Origin: Candidatus Dichloromethanomonas elyunquensis
GTDB lineage: Bacteria > Bacillota > Desulfitobacteriia > Desulfitobacteriales > Syntrophobotulaceae
Direction of reading: 5' to 3'
NCBI GenBank assembly: GCA_001515265.1
Contig: LNDB01000016.1
Coordinates: 1 to 51,577, forward strand
Length of the DNA: 51,577 nt
A program made the position numbers and the translations under genes. Under the pieces are notes generated by a model. The model worked only from the letters and a program-made list of their open reading frames with translations, was not told the origin of the DNA and ran no database searches. Within the stretch, counting starts at the first letter, position 1, and each line of letters opens with the position of its first letter. Positions 27,298 to 36,565 of the stretch are shown in pieces.

Positions 27298-27942
27298 TTA
27301 TTCTCCTGTTTTCTTCTTAGCCCAAAAAACAATTATGCCGATTAAGGACAAAGCTGCAGCAAGGATGCCAATTTGAACATAACCAGTCAGATAAAGAAAT
27401 TGAGTTAATTCGCCGGCATCCAAATCTCCGGCCAGTACGGCAAAAATCTTGCCGTTTTTATCTTTGATTTCCTGGTAACTAGAAACAAGCGTGCCCCCGG
27501 CCGTAACATGATGCTCCCCTTGAACTGTTTTCCCCTTAAGCGTGTTCTCTACCGAAGCTGAAGCACTTTTTTCTATTTTACCGAGAGGGGTATGCATAGG
27601 ATCGCCATCTTCCCTGCCATCTGCCACATAGAACCATTTGCCTTCGGTTTGATCTTTATATAAGATGCAGATGTCTTTGAGGCCATACTCTTTACGGTCA
27701 TCAATCAGTGTCTTACGTATCTCTGCATAATACGGATGATGTTCATCTACTGTTTTGATCACTTCCTTCATTTTTTCCGGATCCAAACCTTTTACCGTAT
27801 TCGAGATGGCCACTGTGACCCTGTCTCCTGCTAAACTTACGGCAAGTTGTTTGGCACGGTAGTTACCTAAACCAGTAACAATAATGATACTAAAAACTGT
27901 AATGATAATAATCGCATAGAGTCTTTTGCTTTGTGCCGACAT
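27298..27942 (-). CDS. Membrane-tethered extracellular sensor-like protein
   Basis: A 214-residue protein with one membrane segment near residues 8-30, an external domain of about 150 residues, a second segment near 185-205 and a short KKKTGE tail. The outer domain (KWFYVADGREDGDPMHTPLG; GTLVSSYQEIKDKNGKIFAVLAGDLDAGEL) resembles the single-Cache/PAS-like sensor of chemoreceptors and cyclases, but no HAMP, kinase, GGDEF or chemoreceptor domain follows. ATG 27942 follows GGAGGT at 6 bases; an upstream in-frame start was rejected. It could signal through a partner or be a truncated receptor. Confidence 0.6.
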   Translation of the reverse strand: MSAQSKRLYAIIIITVFSIIIVTGLGNYRAKQLAVSLAGDRVTVAISNTVKGLDPEKMKEVIKTVDEHHPYYAEIRKTLIDDRKEYGLKDICILYKDQTEGKWFYVADGREDGDPMHTPLGKIEKSASASVENTLKGKTVQGEHHVTAGGTLVSSYQEIKDKNGKIFAVLAGDLDAGELTQFLYLTGYVQIGILAAALSLIGIIVFWAKKKTGE

Positions 27943-28140
27943 CTTTTTACCTCCGGGAAGCAACATATTATATTGCAGACTTATTCTTATTCTACACTAA
28001 AATTACAAATTCTGCATGATCCTGAACTTAATTCAAAGAAATTCTTGGCATTCTTACCGCTGCTAAAGTATTTTTTCGCACTTGATTAACTATACTTTAC
28101 TGAGGTTTATTATTCCTTCTCCGGGAAAGTAGGTAAGGGA

Positions 28141-29223
28141 ATGAAAAGTACTAGACAATTATCGACCTTGGCTGTTGCGGCAGCTTTTATCGGGACTGTA
28201 GTAGGGGCAGGATTTGCTACCGGCCAGGAGGTCCTTCAGTTTTTCAGTTTCTTTGGCAGGTCCGGGTTTATTGGCATCGCAGTTGTTACAATTCTCTTCT
28301 GTTATTTTGGATCTGTTATTATGCGAATATCCCGGGACTTAAAGTCCGATTCCCATTTGGAGTTGGTAAAGTTTATATGCGGACGGAAACTGGGTATTTT
28401 TATGGATTGGTTTATCACATTCAGTTTTCTCGGTGTATTAGTGGTAATGGCGGCTGGCTCTGGGGCAGTCGCCGAGGAACAACTCGGCTTTCCGCCTGTT
28501 TACGGCAGTTTGGCTGTAATTCTATTATCATTTCTTACGGTTATTTCTGGTATCAACAACGTTATTAAAGCAATCGGGTTTGTCGTGCCTTTCTTATTAC
28601 TTGCTGTTTTCGGGGTAACTGTCTTTTCAATTGTTCAAGATCCTATCTCCTTGCAAAAGGTTGTATTCCTGGAGTCTCTTCAATCCGCAGTCCCTGCAAA
28701 ATGGCCTTTTTCTGCCTTGCTCTACATCTCCTACAATATTTTATTGGCCGTTGCAATTCTATCCCCTTTAGGGGTTGAGGCCAGGAACCATCGAAGTCTC
28801 TTTTGGGGTGCCCTCCTTGGCGGCTTAGGTTTGGGAATTGGAATTCTCGCAATCAATCTGGCTATCATCAGCCGTGTTCCGGAAATTCTTCCCTTCCAGG
28901 TCCCCATGATATTTCTGGCATCCCGGTTAAATCCGCTCCTAGCCTATGGCTACGGTTTCATTCTTCTTTTGGAAATTTACACAACCGCTGTAAGTATACT
29001 CTATGGATTTACTGCGAGAGTCGCTTTTACCAAAATTCATAAGATGATTTGGGCAGGATCAGCATGTGTAGGTGCTCTCTTTGCTGCTCGGCTGGGTTTC
29101 GCCAGAGTAATTTCTACCGTCTATCCAGTTATGGGCTTTGTCGGGTTATTCTTTTTAGCCGGTATTTTATGGTCTCAGTTTAGGGAAATTCTTTCCGGTT
29201 TTTTGCGATTTGAACGAAAATAG
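28141..29223 (+). CDS. YkvI-like multipass membrane transporter
   Basis: A 360-residue integral membrane protein with about ten hydrophobic segments. The N-terminal STLAVAAAFIGTVVGAGFATG with its GAGFATG bend is typical of the YkvI group, related to LeuT-fold amino-acid/sodium symporters. The substrate is unknown. ATG 28141 follows GTAGGTAAGGGA. It is a separate unit; the palindrome and ArsR-type gene follow on the same strand 38 bp later, and zinc or cobalt control of this transporter cannot be excluded but its own upstream region lacks a matching operator. Confidence 0.8.
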   Translation: MKSTRQLSTLAVAAAFIGTVVGAGFATGQEVLQFFSFFGRSGFIGIAVVTILFCYFGSVIMRISRDLKSDSHLELVKFICGRKLGIFMDWFITFSFLGVLVVMAAGSGAVAEEQLGFPPVYGSLAVILLSFLTVISGINNVIKAIGFVVPFLLLAVFGVTVFSIVQDPISLQKVVFLESLQSAVPAKWPFSALLYISYNILLAVAILSPLGVEARNHRSLFWGALLGGLGLGIGILAINLAIISRVPEILPFQVPMIFLASRLNPLLAYGYGFILLLEIYTTAVSILYGFTARVAFTKIHKMIWAGSACVGALFAARLGFARVISTVYPVMGFVGLFFLAGILWSQFREILSGFLRFERK

Positions 29224-29245
29224 TGAACTCTTTGCTTAAAAGGCA

Positions 29246-29275
29246 TTGACGAAGTCTATTAATAATTAGTATTAT
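29246..29275 (+). promoter_or_regulatory. Promoter of the ArsR-type repressor
   Basis: TTGACG (29246-29251) and TATTAT (29270-29275), 18 bp apart. The -10 box and start site lie inside the 54-bp palindrome, the expected layout for autorepression. Confidence 0.65.
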
Positions 29276-29314
29276 ACATATGTGCATATGCACATATGTA
29301 TAATACTAATTATT
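29261..29314. repeat. 54-bp perfect palindrome, probable ArsR-family operator
   Basis: Bases 29261-29314 equal their own reverse complement over all 54 positions, centred between 29287 and 29288, with no spacer. The core ATATGTGC-ATAT-GCACATAT has the TG..CA dyad layout of ArsR/SmtB operators. It overlaps the promoter of the downstream repressor gene and could also extrude a hairpin that ends ykvI transcription. Confidence 0.9.
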
Positions 29315-29349
29315 TTTATTACATTTACCGTGTTTGGGAGGTATATTGG

Positions 29350-29679
29350 ATGTCTGTCTTTCGGCCGCCCGGATCTCAAAAAACTCAAAGTGATTTGCCT
29401 AGTGAGCAATTATCCTTAGAATTAGCAGACTTCTATAAAGTGTTCGGTGATTTTTCCAGAATACGAATCTTATTTTCACTATTAGATAACGAACTCTATG
29501 TCAATGAACTGGCCGATCTCTTAGATATGAGCCAATCGGCCGTATCGCATCAGTTAAGAATTCTCCGGCAGAATAAATTGGTTAAAGTACGGAAAGAAGG
29601 AAAAATGAGTATTTATTCCTTGGATGATGATCATGTGTATCGCATATTAACTCAAGGACTGGAACATATATCCCATTAG
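29350..29679 (+). CDS. ArsR/SmtB-family metal-sensing repressor (CzrA-like)
   Basis: A 109-residue winged-helix repressor. The recognition helix reads MSQSAVSHQLRILRQNKLV near residues 60-78. The cysteine-based alpha3 site (ELCVCD-like) is absent; it has VNELADLLD instead. The C-terminal helix has D-x-H-x10-H-x2-H (DDH...EHISH), the alpha5 ligand set of CzrA/SmtB, which points to Zn(II) or Co(II) sensing. ATG 29350 follows GGGAGG; an in-frame ATG at 29296 lies inside the palindrome and was rejected. No efflux pump gene adjoins it. Confidence 0.87.
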   Translation: MSVFRPPGSQKTQSDLPSEQLSLELADFYKVFGDFSRIRILFSLLDNELYVNELADLLDMSQSAVSHQLRILRQNKLVKVRKEGKMSIYSLDDDHVYRILTQGLEHISH

Positions 29680-29687
29680 AAAGATTG

Positions 29688-29716
29688 TTTACACATCATT
29701 TTTAGAATGTTATAAT
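29688..29716 (+). promoter_or_regulatory. Promoter of the thiC leader
   Basis: TTTACA (29688-29693) and TATAAT (29711-29716) with a 17-bp spacer, starting nine bases after the repressor stop codon. Transcription should begin near 29723, just upstream of the TPP aptamer. Confidence 0.75.
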
Positions 29717-29732
29717 TTAAATAACTGAATAG

Positions 29733-29815
29733 TCTTGGGGGTGCCGTAAGGCTGAGAAAGAAATATTTCTTAACCCTTTGAACCTGATGTGGTTAGTACC
29801 ACCGTAGGGAGAATG
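29733..29815 (+). promoter_or_regulatory. TPP riboswitch (thi box) upstream of thiC
   Basis: Contains the aptamer hallmarks GGGGGTGCC, GGCTGAGA, ACCCTTTGAACCTGAT and the closing GTAGGGA. Together with the terminator at 29833-29865 it should reduce thiC expression when thiamin pyrophosphate is abundant. Confidence 0.95.
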
Positions 29816-29832
29816 AAAAGCATGTTATTTTG

Positions 29833-29865
29833 GCTTATCCATACGGGTAAGCTTATTTATTTTTA
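29833..29865 (+). terminator. Riboswitch-controlled terminator
   Basis: GCTTATCC (29833-29840) pairs with GGGTAAGC (29845-29852), 8 bp with one G-U, around an ATAC loop and followed by TTATTTATTTTT. It is the expression platform between the TPP aptamer and thiC. Confidence 0.85.
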
Positions 29866-29965
29866 TTATCATGCAAGGAGGATGATTTTGTCGTTTGTGC
29901 TTTTCAGGCTTCTCAAGGTTAACCAAGGTCTGGCTCTAAAAAATTCTATAAACACGGAGGATCTT

Positions 29966-31267
29966 ATGCATTACAATACGCAAATGGAAGCAGCACGCCA
30001 AGGGATAATAACAGAACAACTGAAATCTGCAGCAAAAAATGAAGGCAGAGACTTTCATGATCTATTATCTTTGGTTGCCCAAGGAAAAATAGCTATTCCA
30101 GCAAACAAAAACCATACGAATTTAAAACCGGCTGGGATCGGTCAAGGGCTTATGACTAAAATTAATGTTAATCTAGGGATTTCAAAAGATTGCAAGTGTT
30201 TTGAGACAGAAATGAATAAAGCAAAAAAGGCTATCGAATTAGGTGCGGACGCCATTATGGATCTTAGCTCTTATGGAAAAACCAGAGACTTCCGACAGGA
30301 GCTTATCAGGATTTCCCCTGTTATGATCGGTACCGTTCCTATATATGATGCTGTAGGGTTCTATGATAAAGACCTTGCTACCATATCTGCTGAAGAATTC
30401 TTGGAAGTAGTGTTAAGCCACGCTGAAGATGGCGTTGATTTTATGACTATCCATGCCGGCATAAACAGGGCAACAGCAGAAAGATTTAAGAAAAGCGGCC
30501 GGCTGACAAATATTGTATCAAGAGGCGGTTCTCTTCTTTTCGCCTGGATGGAGTTAACCGGCAATGAAAATCCCTTCTATGAGCATTTCGATAAGGTCCT
30601 TGCAATATGCAATAAATACGATGTTACCATAAGTCTTGGCGATGCTTGCAGGCCAGGCAGCATTCATGATTCAACGGATCCCTCACAGATAGAAGAACTG
30701 ATAGTTTTAGGGGAATTAACCCAGGAAGCCTGGAAAAAAAATGTCCAAGTTATGATAGAAGGACCCGGACATATGGCAATCAATGAGATTGAAGCAAATA
30801 TGATCATTCAAAAAAGGCTGTGCCATGGAGCACCATTTTATGTTCTAGGGCCAATTGTCACAGACATAGCGCCTGGGTATGACCACATCACCAGTGCCAT
30901 CGGAGGAGCAATTGCTGCTGCCAGCGGGGCTGATTTTCTTTGTTACGTCACCCCGGCCGAACATTTGAGACTGCCTGACTATGAGGACATGAAGGATGGA
31001 ATCATCGCTGCGAAGATAGCCGCTCATGCCGGCGATATTGCCAAAGGAATAAACGGGGCCCGGGATTGGGATTATGCCATGAGCGAAGCCAGAAGGAATT
31101 TGGATTGGAACACCATGTTTCAATTAGCCGTTGATCAGGAAAAACCTAAAAAATATAGAGAAAGTTCCAAACCGGAGATTGAAGATTCATGTACAATGTG
31201 CGGCAAAATGTGTGCGGTAAGAAATATGAACAGCATTCTTAGTGGTAAGCCGGTTAATATCCTGTAG
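29966..31267 (+). CDS. thiC: Phosphomethylpyrimidine synthase ThiC
   Basis: Radical-SAM enzyme that converts aminoimidazole ribotide to hydroxymethylpyrimidine phosphate for thiamin synthesis. The 433-residue protein is the short bacterial form. It has [25 protein letters not shown], a metal-site region [15 protein letters not shown], and the noncanonical cluster motif C-x2-C-x4-C (CTMCGKMC) near the C-terminus. The frame stays open upstream to 29789, but the start at ATG 29966 follows GGAGG at five bases and gives the family N-terminus [14 protein letters not shown] second AAGGAGG at 29875-29881 with a TTG could initiate an extended form; I consider it unlikely. Confidence 0.96.
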   Translation: MHYNTQMEAARQGIITEQLKSAAKNEGRDFHDLLSLVAQGKIAIPANKNHTNLKPAGIGQGLMTKINVNLGISKDCKCFETEMNKAKKAIELGADAIMDLSSYGKTRDFRQELIRISPVMIGTVPIYDAVGFYDKDLATISAEEFLEVVLSHAEDGVDFMTIHAGINRATAERFKKSGRLTNIVSRGGSLLFAWMELTGNENPFYEHFDKVLAICNKYDVTISLGDACRPGSIHDSTDPSQIEELIVLGELTQEAWKKNVQVMIEGPGHMAINEIEANMIIQKRLCHGAPFYVLGPIVTDIAPGYDHITSAIGGAIAAASGADFLCYVTPAEHLRLPDYEDMKDGIIAAKIAAHAGDIAKGINGARDWDYAMSEARRNLDWNTMFQLAVDQEKPKKYRESSKPEIEDSCTMCGKMCAVRNMNSILSGKPVNIL

Positions 31268-31271
31268 AGAA

Positions 31272-31318
31272 AATAATGGAAGCAAAACTTTTGTAAAGTA
31301 TGCTTCCATTATTTTATA
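31272..31318. terminator. Bidirectional terminator between thiC and pgcA
   Basis: AATAATGGAAGCA (31272-31284) and its exact complement (31301-31313) make a perfect 13-bp stem with a 16-base loop. T-rich flank on the plus strand, A-rich before the stem, so it can serve both convergent genes. Confidence 0.88.
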
Positions 31319-31340
31319 CCCCTATCTCATTTCCCTTTAG

Positions 31341-33089
31341 CTACATTTTGATCAGTTCCTGAATGCTCCCAAGAAAATCTTTTTTCACCCTCGCCATGCG
31401 GTCATCAAGGTCTGAACCGGAATCTCCTCTGATACAGAAGTAAAATCGAACCTTCGGTTCGGTTCCTGACGGACGGGCCATAACAAACCCTCCCCCGCGA
31501 AACGAAAACCTGATAACATTCTCTTGCGGCAGATCAATCGGTTCCTCCCTGTTTTCATTGAGAATAAATCTCCTGCTAACGAGATAATCCTCAATGCTCC
31601 CTACTGTTTGCTCCCCTATACAATTTGGTTTCAGCGTTCTTAGGTAATCCATGATCCGGTCAATTCGTTCTTTTCCCGCTTTTCCTTGGAGAGAAATAGC
31701 TGTTTGATCCTCTTTATAATAACCGCATAACAGGAATATCTCTTCCAAAACAGCCGGAAGGGTTTTTCCTTCTTTGAGCAAATAGTGCAAGGCTGCTTCA
31801 GAAAGAAGAGCAGAAGCCTCTACCGCATCTTTATCCCGGGCATATGTCCCTGCCAGATACCCGAAGCTTTCTTCAAACCCGAAAAGATAGGTACCCCAAC
31901 CCTTTTCTTCCATATCTTTGATTTGTTCTCCTATATATTTAAAGCCTACTAAGACATTTACCATTTTTACACCAAATTGATCCGCTATTTTTTCGCCGAG
32001 GTCTGTAGAAGCAATCGTCTTGATGATAATCGCATCTGCTTGCAGTTGCCCCATTTTCTTTTTTTGGGTTAACAGATAGTATTCCAGCAAGATACCGATT
32101 TCGTTTCCGGTAAAACGCCTGTATTCCCCATTTTCTTGTTTGGCATATAAGCCTAATCGGTCAGCATCGGGGTCAGTTGCCAGAACAATATCCGCACATT
32201 GTCTTTCTGCATAATCAAGTGCTAGCTGAAAAGCGCGGCTATCTTCCGGATTAGGAGATTCTACTGTAGAAAATTCACCATCCGGTTTTTCCTGTTCGGG
32301 TACGATAAAGAACGATGTAAAGCCAGTCTCCTCAAGTACTTTTTGTACCGGTCTCCCCCCTGTTCCGTGCAGAGGCGTGTAGACAATCTTTAGATTCTTT
32401 CCATGTTCTTTCGCCAACTCCGGAAAAAGCAGCTGTTTTTTGATTTCTAAAAAATAAGCTTTATCAATCTCTTCTCCCACGCGTAGAACAAGGCCTTGCT
32501 TCTCAGCCTCTTCCTCAGAAAGGACTGTTATTTCCCAACCCCTCTGCCGGGAAATCTTTTCTACAATCATTTTGGCTTTATGGGGAGGAATTTGTCCTCC
32601 ATCTTCCCAATAAACCTTATATCCGTTGTAATTTTTGGGATTATGACTGGCAGTGATATTCACGCCGGCAATCGTATGTAAAAATCTCACCGCAAAAGAC
32701 AGTTCAGGTGTTGGCCGCAAACTATCAAACACATATGCTTTAATACCGTTGGCGGCAAGAACAAGTGCTGTTTCCATGGCAAACTCGGCAGAATAACGCC
32801 GTGAATCGAAAGCGATGACCACTCCCCGGTGACAGGCCTCCGCCCCTTGCTCTTTAATGGTATCCGCCAGTCCTTGAGTTACTTTTCGGATAACATATTT
32901 GTTCATCCGGTTCGTTCCGGCGCCCAGTATCCCTCTCATGCCTCCTGTCCCGAACTCCAAGTCGGTATAGAATCTGTCTTCCAGCTCCTTTTGATCATGT
33001 AAATCAAGTAATTCCTCCCGTGTTTCTTGATCAAAATATGAGCTCTTCGTCCACGCTTTATATTTCTCATAAATAGAAACCTGAGACAA
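31341..33089 (-). CDS. pgcA: Phospho-sugar mutase (phosphoglucomutase/phosphomannomutase)
   Basis: Interconverts glucose 1-phosphate and glucose 6-phosphate, and possibly the mannose pair. The 582-residue enzyme has the alpha-D-phosphohexomutase architecture. The catalytic serine is in NITASHNPKNYNGYK (Ser at about 148), the metal loop is DPDADRLG near 305, and the phosphate-binding RPSGTEPKVRF lies near the C-terminus. Length and first-domain sequence match Bacillus PgcA. It is divergent from glk, so the two may share a control region of about 125 bp. Confidence 0.9.
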   Translation of the reverse strand: MSQVSIYEKYKAWTKSSYFDQETREELLDLHDQKELEDRFYTDLEFGTGGMRGILGAGTNRMNKYVIRKVTQGLADTIKEQGAEACHRGVVIAFDSRRYSAEFAMETALVLAANGIKAYVFDSLRPTPELSFAVRFLHTIAGVNITASHNPKNYNGYKVYWEDGGQIPPHKAKMIVEKISRQRGWEITVLSEEEAEKQGLVLRVGEEIDKAYFLEIKKQLLFPELAKEHGKNLKIVYTPLHGTGGRPVQKVLEETGFTSFFIVPEQEKPDGEFSTVESPNPEDSRAFQLALDYAERQCADIVLATDPDADRLGLYAKQENGEYRRFTGNEIGILLEYYLLTQKKKMGQLQADAIIIKTIASTDLGEKIADQFGVKMVNVLVGFKYIGEQIKDMEEKGWGTYLFGFEESFGYLAGTYARDKDAVEASALLSEAALHYLLKEGKTLPAVLEEIFLLCGYYKEDQTAISLQGKAGKERIDRIMDYLRTLKPNCIGEQTVGSIEDYLVSRRFILNENREEPIDLPQENVIRFSFRGGGFVMARPSGTEPKVRFYFCIRGDSGSDLDDRMARVKKDFLGSIQELIKM

Positions 33090-33215
33090 CCGTCATCATT
33101 CCTTTCTGACGTGGTAAAATACTTCAAGAGGGTTTTTTACAAGATCTTTTTCGCCAAGTACAATTATACCTTAACGCTATCCCGTTGTAACGCTTATGAC
33201 TGGAGGTGTATTTCT

Positions 33216-34232
33216 ATGCTGCTGGCAGGGGACATCGGCGGGACGAAATCCCTTTTGGCATTATGCCATTTTCAGAATGAAACACCCGTAATCATTGAGG
33301 AAAAGACTTATTCCAGTAAGGCCTTCAATACTATAGAAGAATTGCTAAACCTCTTTTTAAGAGAGTCGTCCATAGATTGTGTTCATAACAGAATACATTC
33401 TGCTTGTCTGGGCCTGGCCGGACCTATCCGGGAGAGGACCTGCCAATTAGTGAATTTGAATAAAACTATTGATCTAAAATTATTGAGGGCCGCATTTTCC
33501 TTTATTCCCAAGCTAACATTCTGCAACGATTTGGCGGCAGTCGGATATGGCCTTTCCGTACTTCCCCCGGAAGATCTCCTCTGCCTGACACCGGAAATCC
33601 TCTCTGACGATGCTGGAAGACTCAATTTACTGCTCAATAAAGCCGTCATTGCTCCAGGAACCGGACTCGGAGAGGTGTTGATTATGGGAGGAAAAGTTTA
33701 TCCTTCCGAAGGTGCACATTGCGAGTTCGGTCCAAAAAGCGAAGAAGAGATTCGCCTCTGGCGTTTCCTCTATAAACAATTCGGTCATGTCAGTTACGAA
33801 CGCCTTTTATCCGGACCGGGACTGCAAAATATTTACCGCTTCTTAGTTGACGAAAATCAAGTTTCTGGACCCAGTACTCCAGGATTTCCCGACCTTCAGC
33901 CTGAAGAGATCAGCAAAAATGCTCTAGCGGGGGTGTGTCCCCTTTGCGGGCACAGTCTGAATCTTTTCGTGAGCATTTTGGGGGCAGAGGCAGGTAATCT
34001 TGCACTCAAATCACTCTCATTTGGCGGAATTTTTTTGGGTGGGGGTATCCCTTACAAAATTCTGCCAATCCTTCGCAATGGAACATTCCTCAAATCTTTC
34101 AGGGACAAAGGGCGCTTCAGTTCACTCCTGGAGAGCATCCCCGTGTACGTTATCCTCAACAGTAAAACCGCTTTGCTCGGTGCTGCACTCATCGCCAGTC
34201 AACTTGAAAACAGTATGGATACGCTATTTTAG
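33216..34232 (+). CDS. glk: Glucokinase (Glk family)
   Basis: ATP-dependent phosphorylation of glucose to glucose 6-phosphate. The 338-residue product starts MLLAGDIGGTKSLLAL, the phosphate-1 loop of the actin-like fold. It also has FCNDLAAVGYGL near 105 with the catalytic Asp, NKAVIAPGTGLGE near 145, and GGIFLGGGIPYKILP near 290. This is the Glk/PF02685 type rather than ROK. An upstream open frame from 33111 was rejected because GGAGGTG lies 8 bases before ATG 33216. Its last four bases overlap the end of the convergent pgi gene. Confidence 0.88.
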   Translation: MLLAGDIGGTKSLLALCHFQNETPVIIEEKTYSSKAFNTIEELLNLFLRESSIDCVHNRIHSACLGLAGPIRERTCQLVNLNKTIDLKLLRAAFSFIPKLTFCNDLAAVGYGLSVLPPEDLLCLTPEILSDDAGRLNLLLNKAVIAPGTGLGEVLIMGGKVYPSEGAHCEFGPKSEEEIRLWRFLYKQFGHVSYERLLSGPGLQNIYRFLVDENQVSGPSTPGFPDLQPEEISKNALAGVCPLCGHSLNLFVSILGAEAGNLALKSLSFGGIFLGGGIPYKILPILRNGTFLKSFRDKGRFSSLLESIPVYVILNSKTALLGAALIASQLENSMDTLF

Positions 34233-35878
34233 CCAGTCGTGCTATAGGTTATTCCGAACAGTTCACGGATATTACTTTTTTCCGCCCGGATTCCATGGTC
34301 TGGATTGTGTGCCGCATGCTGAAGAACTTTAAATAATGTTTCCACTTTCCCCTCTTCACCCAAAACCTTGGCAAGTTCTTCAACCGTAAATTTTTGACCC
34401 TCATGTTTGTGCAAATAAGCGATTGCCTTGTTTTTCAGCAAGATGACTTCTTCAGCTCCCTTTTTGCCCAGTTCAACCGCGGGCTGATGGTAAGCATTAA
34501 TGTTTACCAACAACGCGTAAATACCGACAGCCCTTTCGAATAATGCCAGAAGTACGCCTATTGAAAATTCATTAATTTCCGTCATCGTAATTGTTATAGA
34601 GTCTTTTCCTTTCTGAGAGAGTGCTTTCCGTGTTCCTAAGAGGAAAGCCTGCAAGTAATCCCCGCTTGTACTCCCCTCGGCAACTTTGGGAGAAGGGAGG
34701 TTCCTATCCCTCAACACTTCAATAAAGGTCACGAAAATATTATCCGGTCCGTCAAGAAGCTGCTGTACATACGAATGCTGATCCGTTGATCCTTTGTTGC
34801 CCAGTACGGCAATCCCTTGTTTCGTTATTTTTCCGGCTAAGTCTCGCTCTTTGCCCAGAGACTCCATAATCAGTTGTTGGAGATAGTTGCTGAAGAGCTC
34901 CAGCCTGTCTTTATAGGGCAGCATCACCATCTGTTTTCCGCCTTGCCCTCCTGTAATGATATACCACATTGCTGCTAACAGGGCAGACGGATTATTTTTC
35001 GTGTCTTCATTCCGGGTAATCTCGTCACACTTTCCGGCCCCTGCTAACAGCAGGTCAATATCAATTCCCTGAAGCGCCAAAGGCAAAAGCCCCACGGCAG
35101 AAAGGACAGAGGTGCGACCGCCGACCCAATCCCATATGGGAAAAGCCTTAAGCCAGCCCTCCTTCGTTCTCGTCCTGTCTAATTGACTCCCACTCTGGGT
35201 AATGCTTACCGCATGTCTGGGAAATTCCAGTCCCTGCTCTTGATATAATCGCCGGATTTCCTCCATCCCGTTTCTGGTTTCGACTGTTCCTCCGCTCTTA
35301 GAAATGATAACGGTCAACGTAATATCCAATTTTCCCCTGAGCTGATTGAATATCCTGTCCATCCCATCGGGATCGGTATTATCCAGAAAATACAACTTCA
35401 TTTTATCTCCTGCGGTTCCTAAGGCATCCGCAACAAAACGGGGTCCCAAACTAGAACCGCCGATTCCCACAACTAGAACATTCTCAAATGCCTTATCTTT
35501 TTCCCCGCGTAAAAGCCCTTGATGAACCCTCGCAGCGAATTCCTTAATCGAATTTACAGTTGTCTTTATTTCCTGTGCAATTTTAAAGGTTGGAGCCAGT
35601 TCCGGTCTGCGCAGCCAATAGTGTCCCACCATCCTGTTTTCATCGGGGTTAGCAATCGCACCTCCTTCCAGTTCCCTTATTTTGGGATAGACGGTCTGCA
35701 TTCTTGTTTCTATCTGATCCAAAATCTCCTGTTCAAATGTCACTTTGCTGATATCCAGCTGCAAGCCCAATTCTTCATGATACAAAAGATACTCTTGAAA
35801 TTTTTGCCAGGAAGTTTCGTTCACCCGTTTCACTCCTTTGCTTCGGCACGCCTTTATCCAGTTTTTCCATAGATCCAA
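34229..35878 (-). CDS. pgi: Glucose-6-phosphate isomerase
   Basis: Interconverts glucose 6-phosphate and fructose 6-phosphate. The 549-residue enzyme has two SIS domains with NVLVVGIGGSSLGPRFVADAL near residues 133-153, ISKSGGTVETRNG near 192-204, and the C-terminal motif HNPDHGIRAEK near 525. This is the longer PGI type. Convergent with glk by a four-base overlap. Together with glk and pgcA it gives entry and exit of glucose units to glycolysis and cell-wall precursors. Confidence 0.93.
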   Translation of the reverse strand: MDLWKNWIKACRSKGVKRVNETSWQKFQEYLLYHEELGLQLDISKVTFEQEILDQIETRMQTVYPKIRELEGGAIANPDENRMVGHYWLRRPELAPTFKIAQEIKTTVNSIKEFAARVHQGLLRGEKDKAFENVLVVGIGGSSLGPRFVADALGTAGDKMKLYFLDNTDPDGMDRIFNQLRGKLDITLTVIISKSGGTVETRNGMEEIRRLYQEQGLEFPRHAVSITQSGSQLDRTRTKEGWLKAFPIWDWVGGRTSVLSAVGLLPLALQGIDIDLLLAGAGKCDEITRNEDTKNNPSALLAAMWYIITGGQGGKQMVMLPYKDRLELFSNYLQQLIMESLGKERDLAGKITKQGIAVLGNKGSTDQHSYVQQLLDGPDNIFVTFIEVLRDRNLPSPKVAEGSTSGDYLQAFLLGTRKALSQKGKDSITITMTEINEFSIGVLLALFERAVGIYALLVNINAYHQPAVELGKKGAEEVILLKNKAIAYLHKHEGQKFTVEELAKVLGEEGKVETLFKVLQHAAHNPDHGIRAEKSNIRELFGITYSTTG

Positions 35879-35894
35879 ATCTGCATACCACAGA

Positions 35895-36530
35895 TTATCT
35901 TTGCAGAAGAACCGCTCTCACCGGGCTTCCGTCACACCCCGTAATCTTTAAGGGTAAGGCAATTAGATGATATCTCCCTTCTTCCACATTGTACAAATTA
36001 AGTCCCTCCAGAATAACAATGCCCGAGGCAAGTAGAATTTGATGACATGGACCTTCTTCATCTGAAAACCGGTCTATCGAATAATAATCAATCCCAACCA
36101 ACCTAACCTTTTTATATTTTAAGTATCTTGCCGCATCGGGACTCAGATAAAGATAATCTTGCAGAAAACCCATCTCTTGGTATAAACTGGAATTTTTAGT
36201 TTTAAAAAGTATCCGGTCCCCTTCCTGGATATCCTTACCTTGAATGGCTTCTATGTCAATACTATGCTCCGCTTCAACTTTCATAACTTTAGCTTCGCCG
36301 ATCAATAGTTCCAAAGGAAGCTCATCCACTGTCATCCCGCCAGATATATAATGACCGGGGGCATCAAGATGTGTTCCGCAATGACTCCCCATATCAATTT
36401 TTGAGAGATTAAAAGAATCTCCATGTCCAAGGGAATAGGTTTGTACCCGTTGAAAAGACGGATCCCCTGGGAAAACAGCCATTCCCGGATAAAGGGGCAA
36501 GGTAATATCGTAAATATTTTTCCTGTTCAA
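35895..36530 (-). CDS. Cyclase-family metal-dependent hydrolase (kynurenine formamidase-like)
   Basis: A 211-residue protein of the PF04199 family. The defining metal motif is CGTHLDAPGH (HxGTHxDxPxH) near residues 53-62. The C-terminal part (VRLVGIDYYSIDRF; HQILLASGIVILEGLNL) fits small polar-substrate hydrolases such as kynurenine formamidase or isatin hydrolase; the substrate is not known. ATG 36563 lacks a ribosome site, while GGAGGAG precedes TTG 36530 at 7 bases and gives the family-like start NRKNIYDITLPLYPG. Located 16 bp from pgi, same strand. Confidence 0.8.
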   Translation of the reverse strand: MNRKNIYDITLPLYPGMAVFPGDPSFQRVQTYSLGHGDSFNLSKIDMGSHCGTHLDAPGHYISGGMTVDELPLELLIGEAKVMKVEAEHSIDIEAIQGKDIQEGDRILFKTKNSSLYQEMGFLQDYLYLSPDAARYLKYKKVRLVGIDYYSIDRFSDEEGPCHQILLASGIVILEGLNLYNVEEGRYHLIALPLKITGCDGSPVRAVLLQR

Positions 36531-36565
36531 AATAATACTCCTCCAATAATAGCATTTTATCAAAT

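Noticed and set aside
29882-29965. N-terminally extended ThiC starting at the upstream AAGGAGG
   Set aside because: The extra residues do not resemble any ThiC N-terminus, and ATG 29966 has a good ribosome site of its own.
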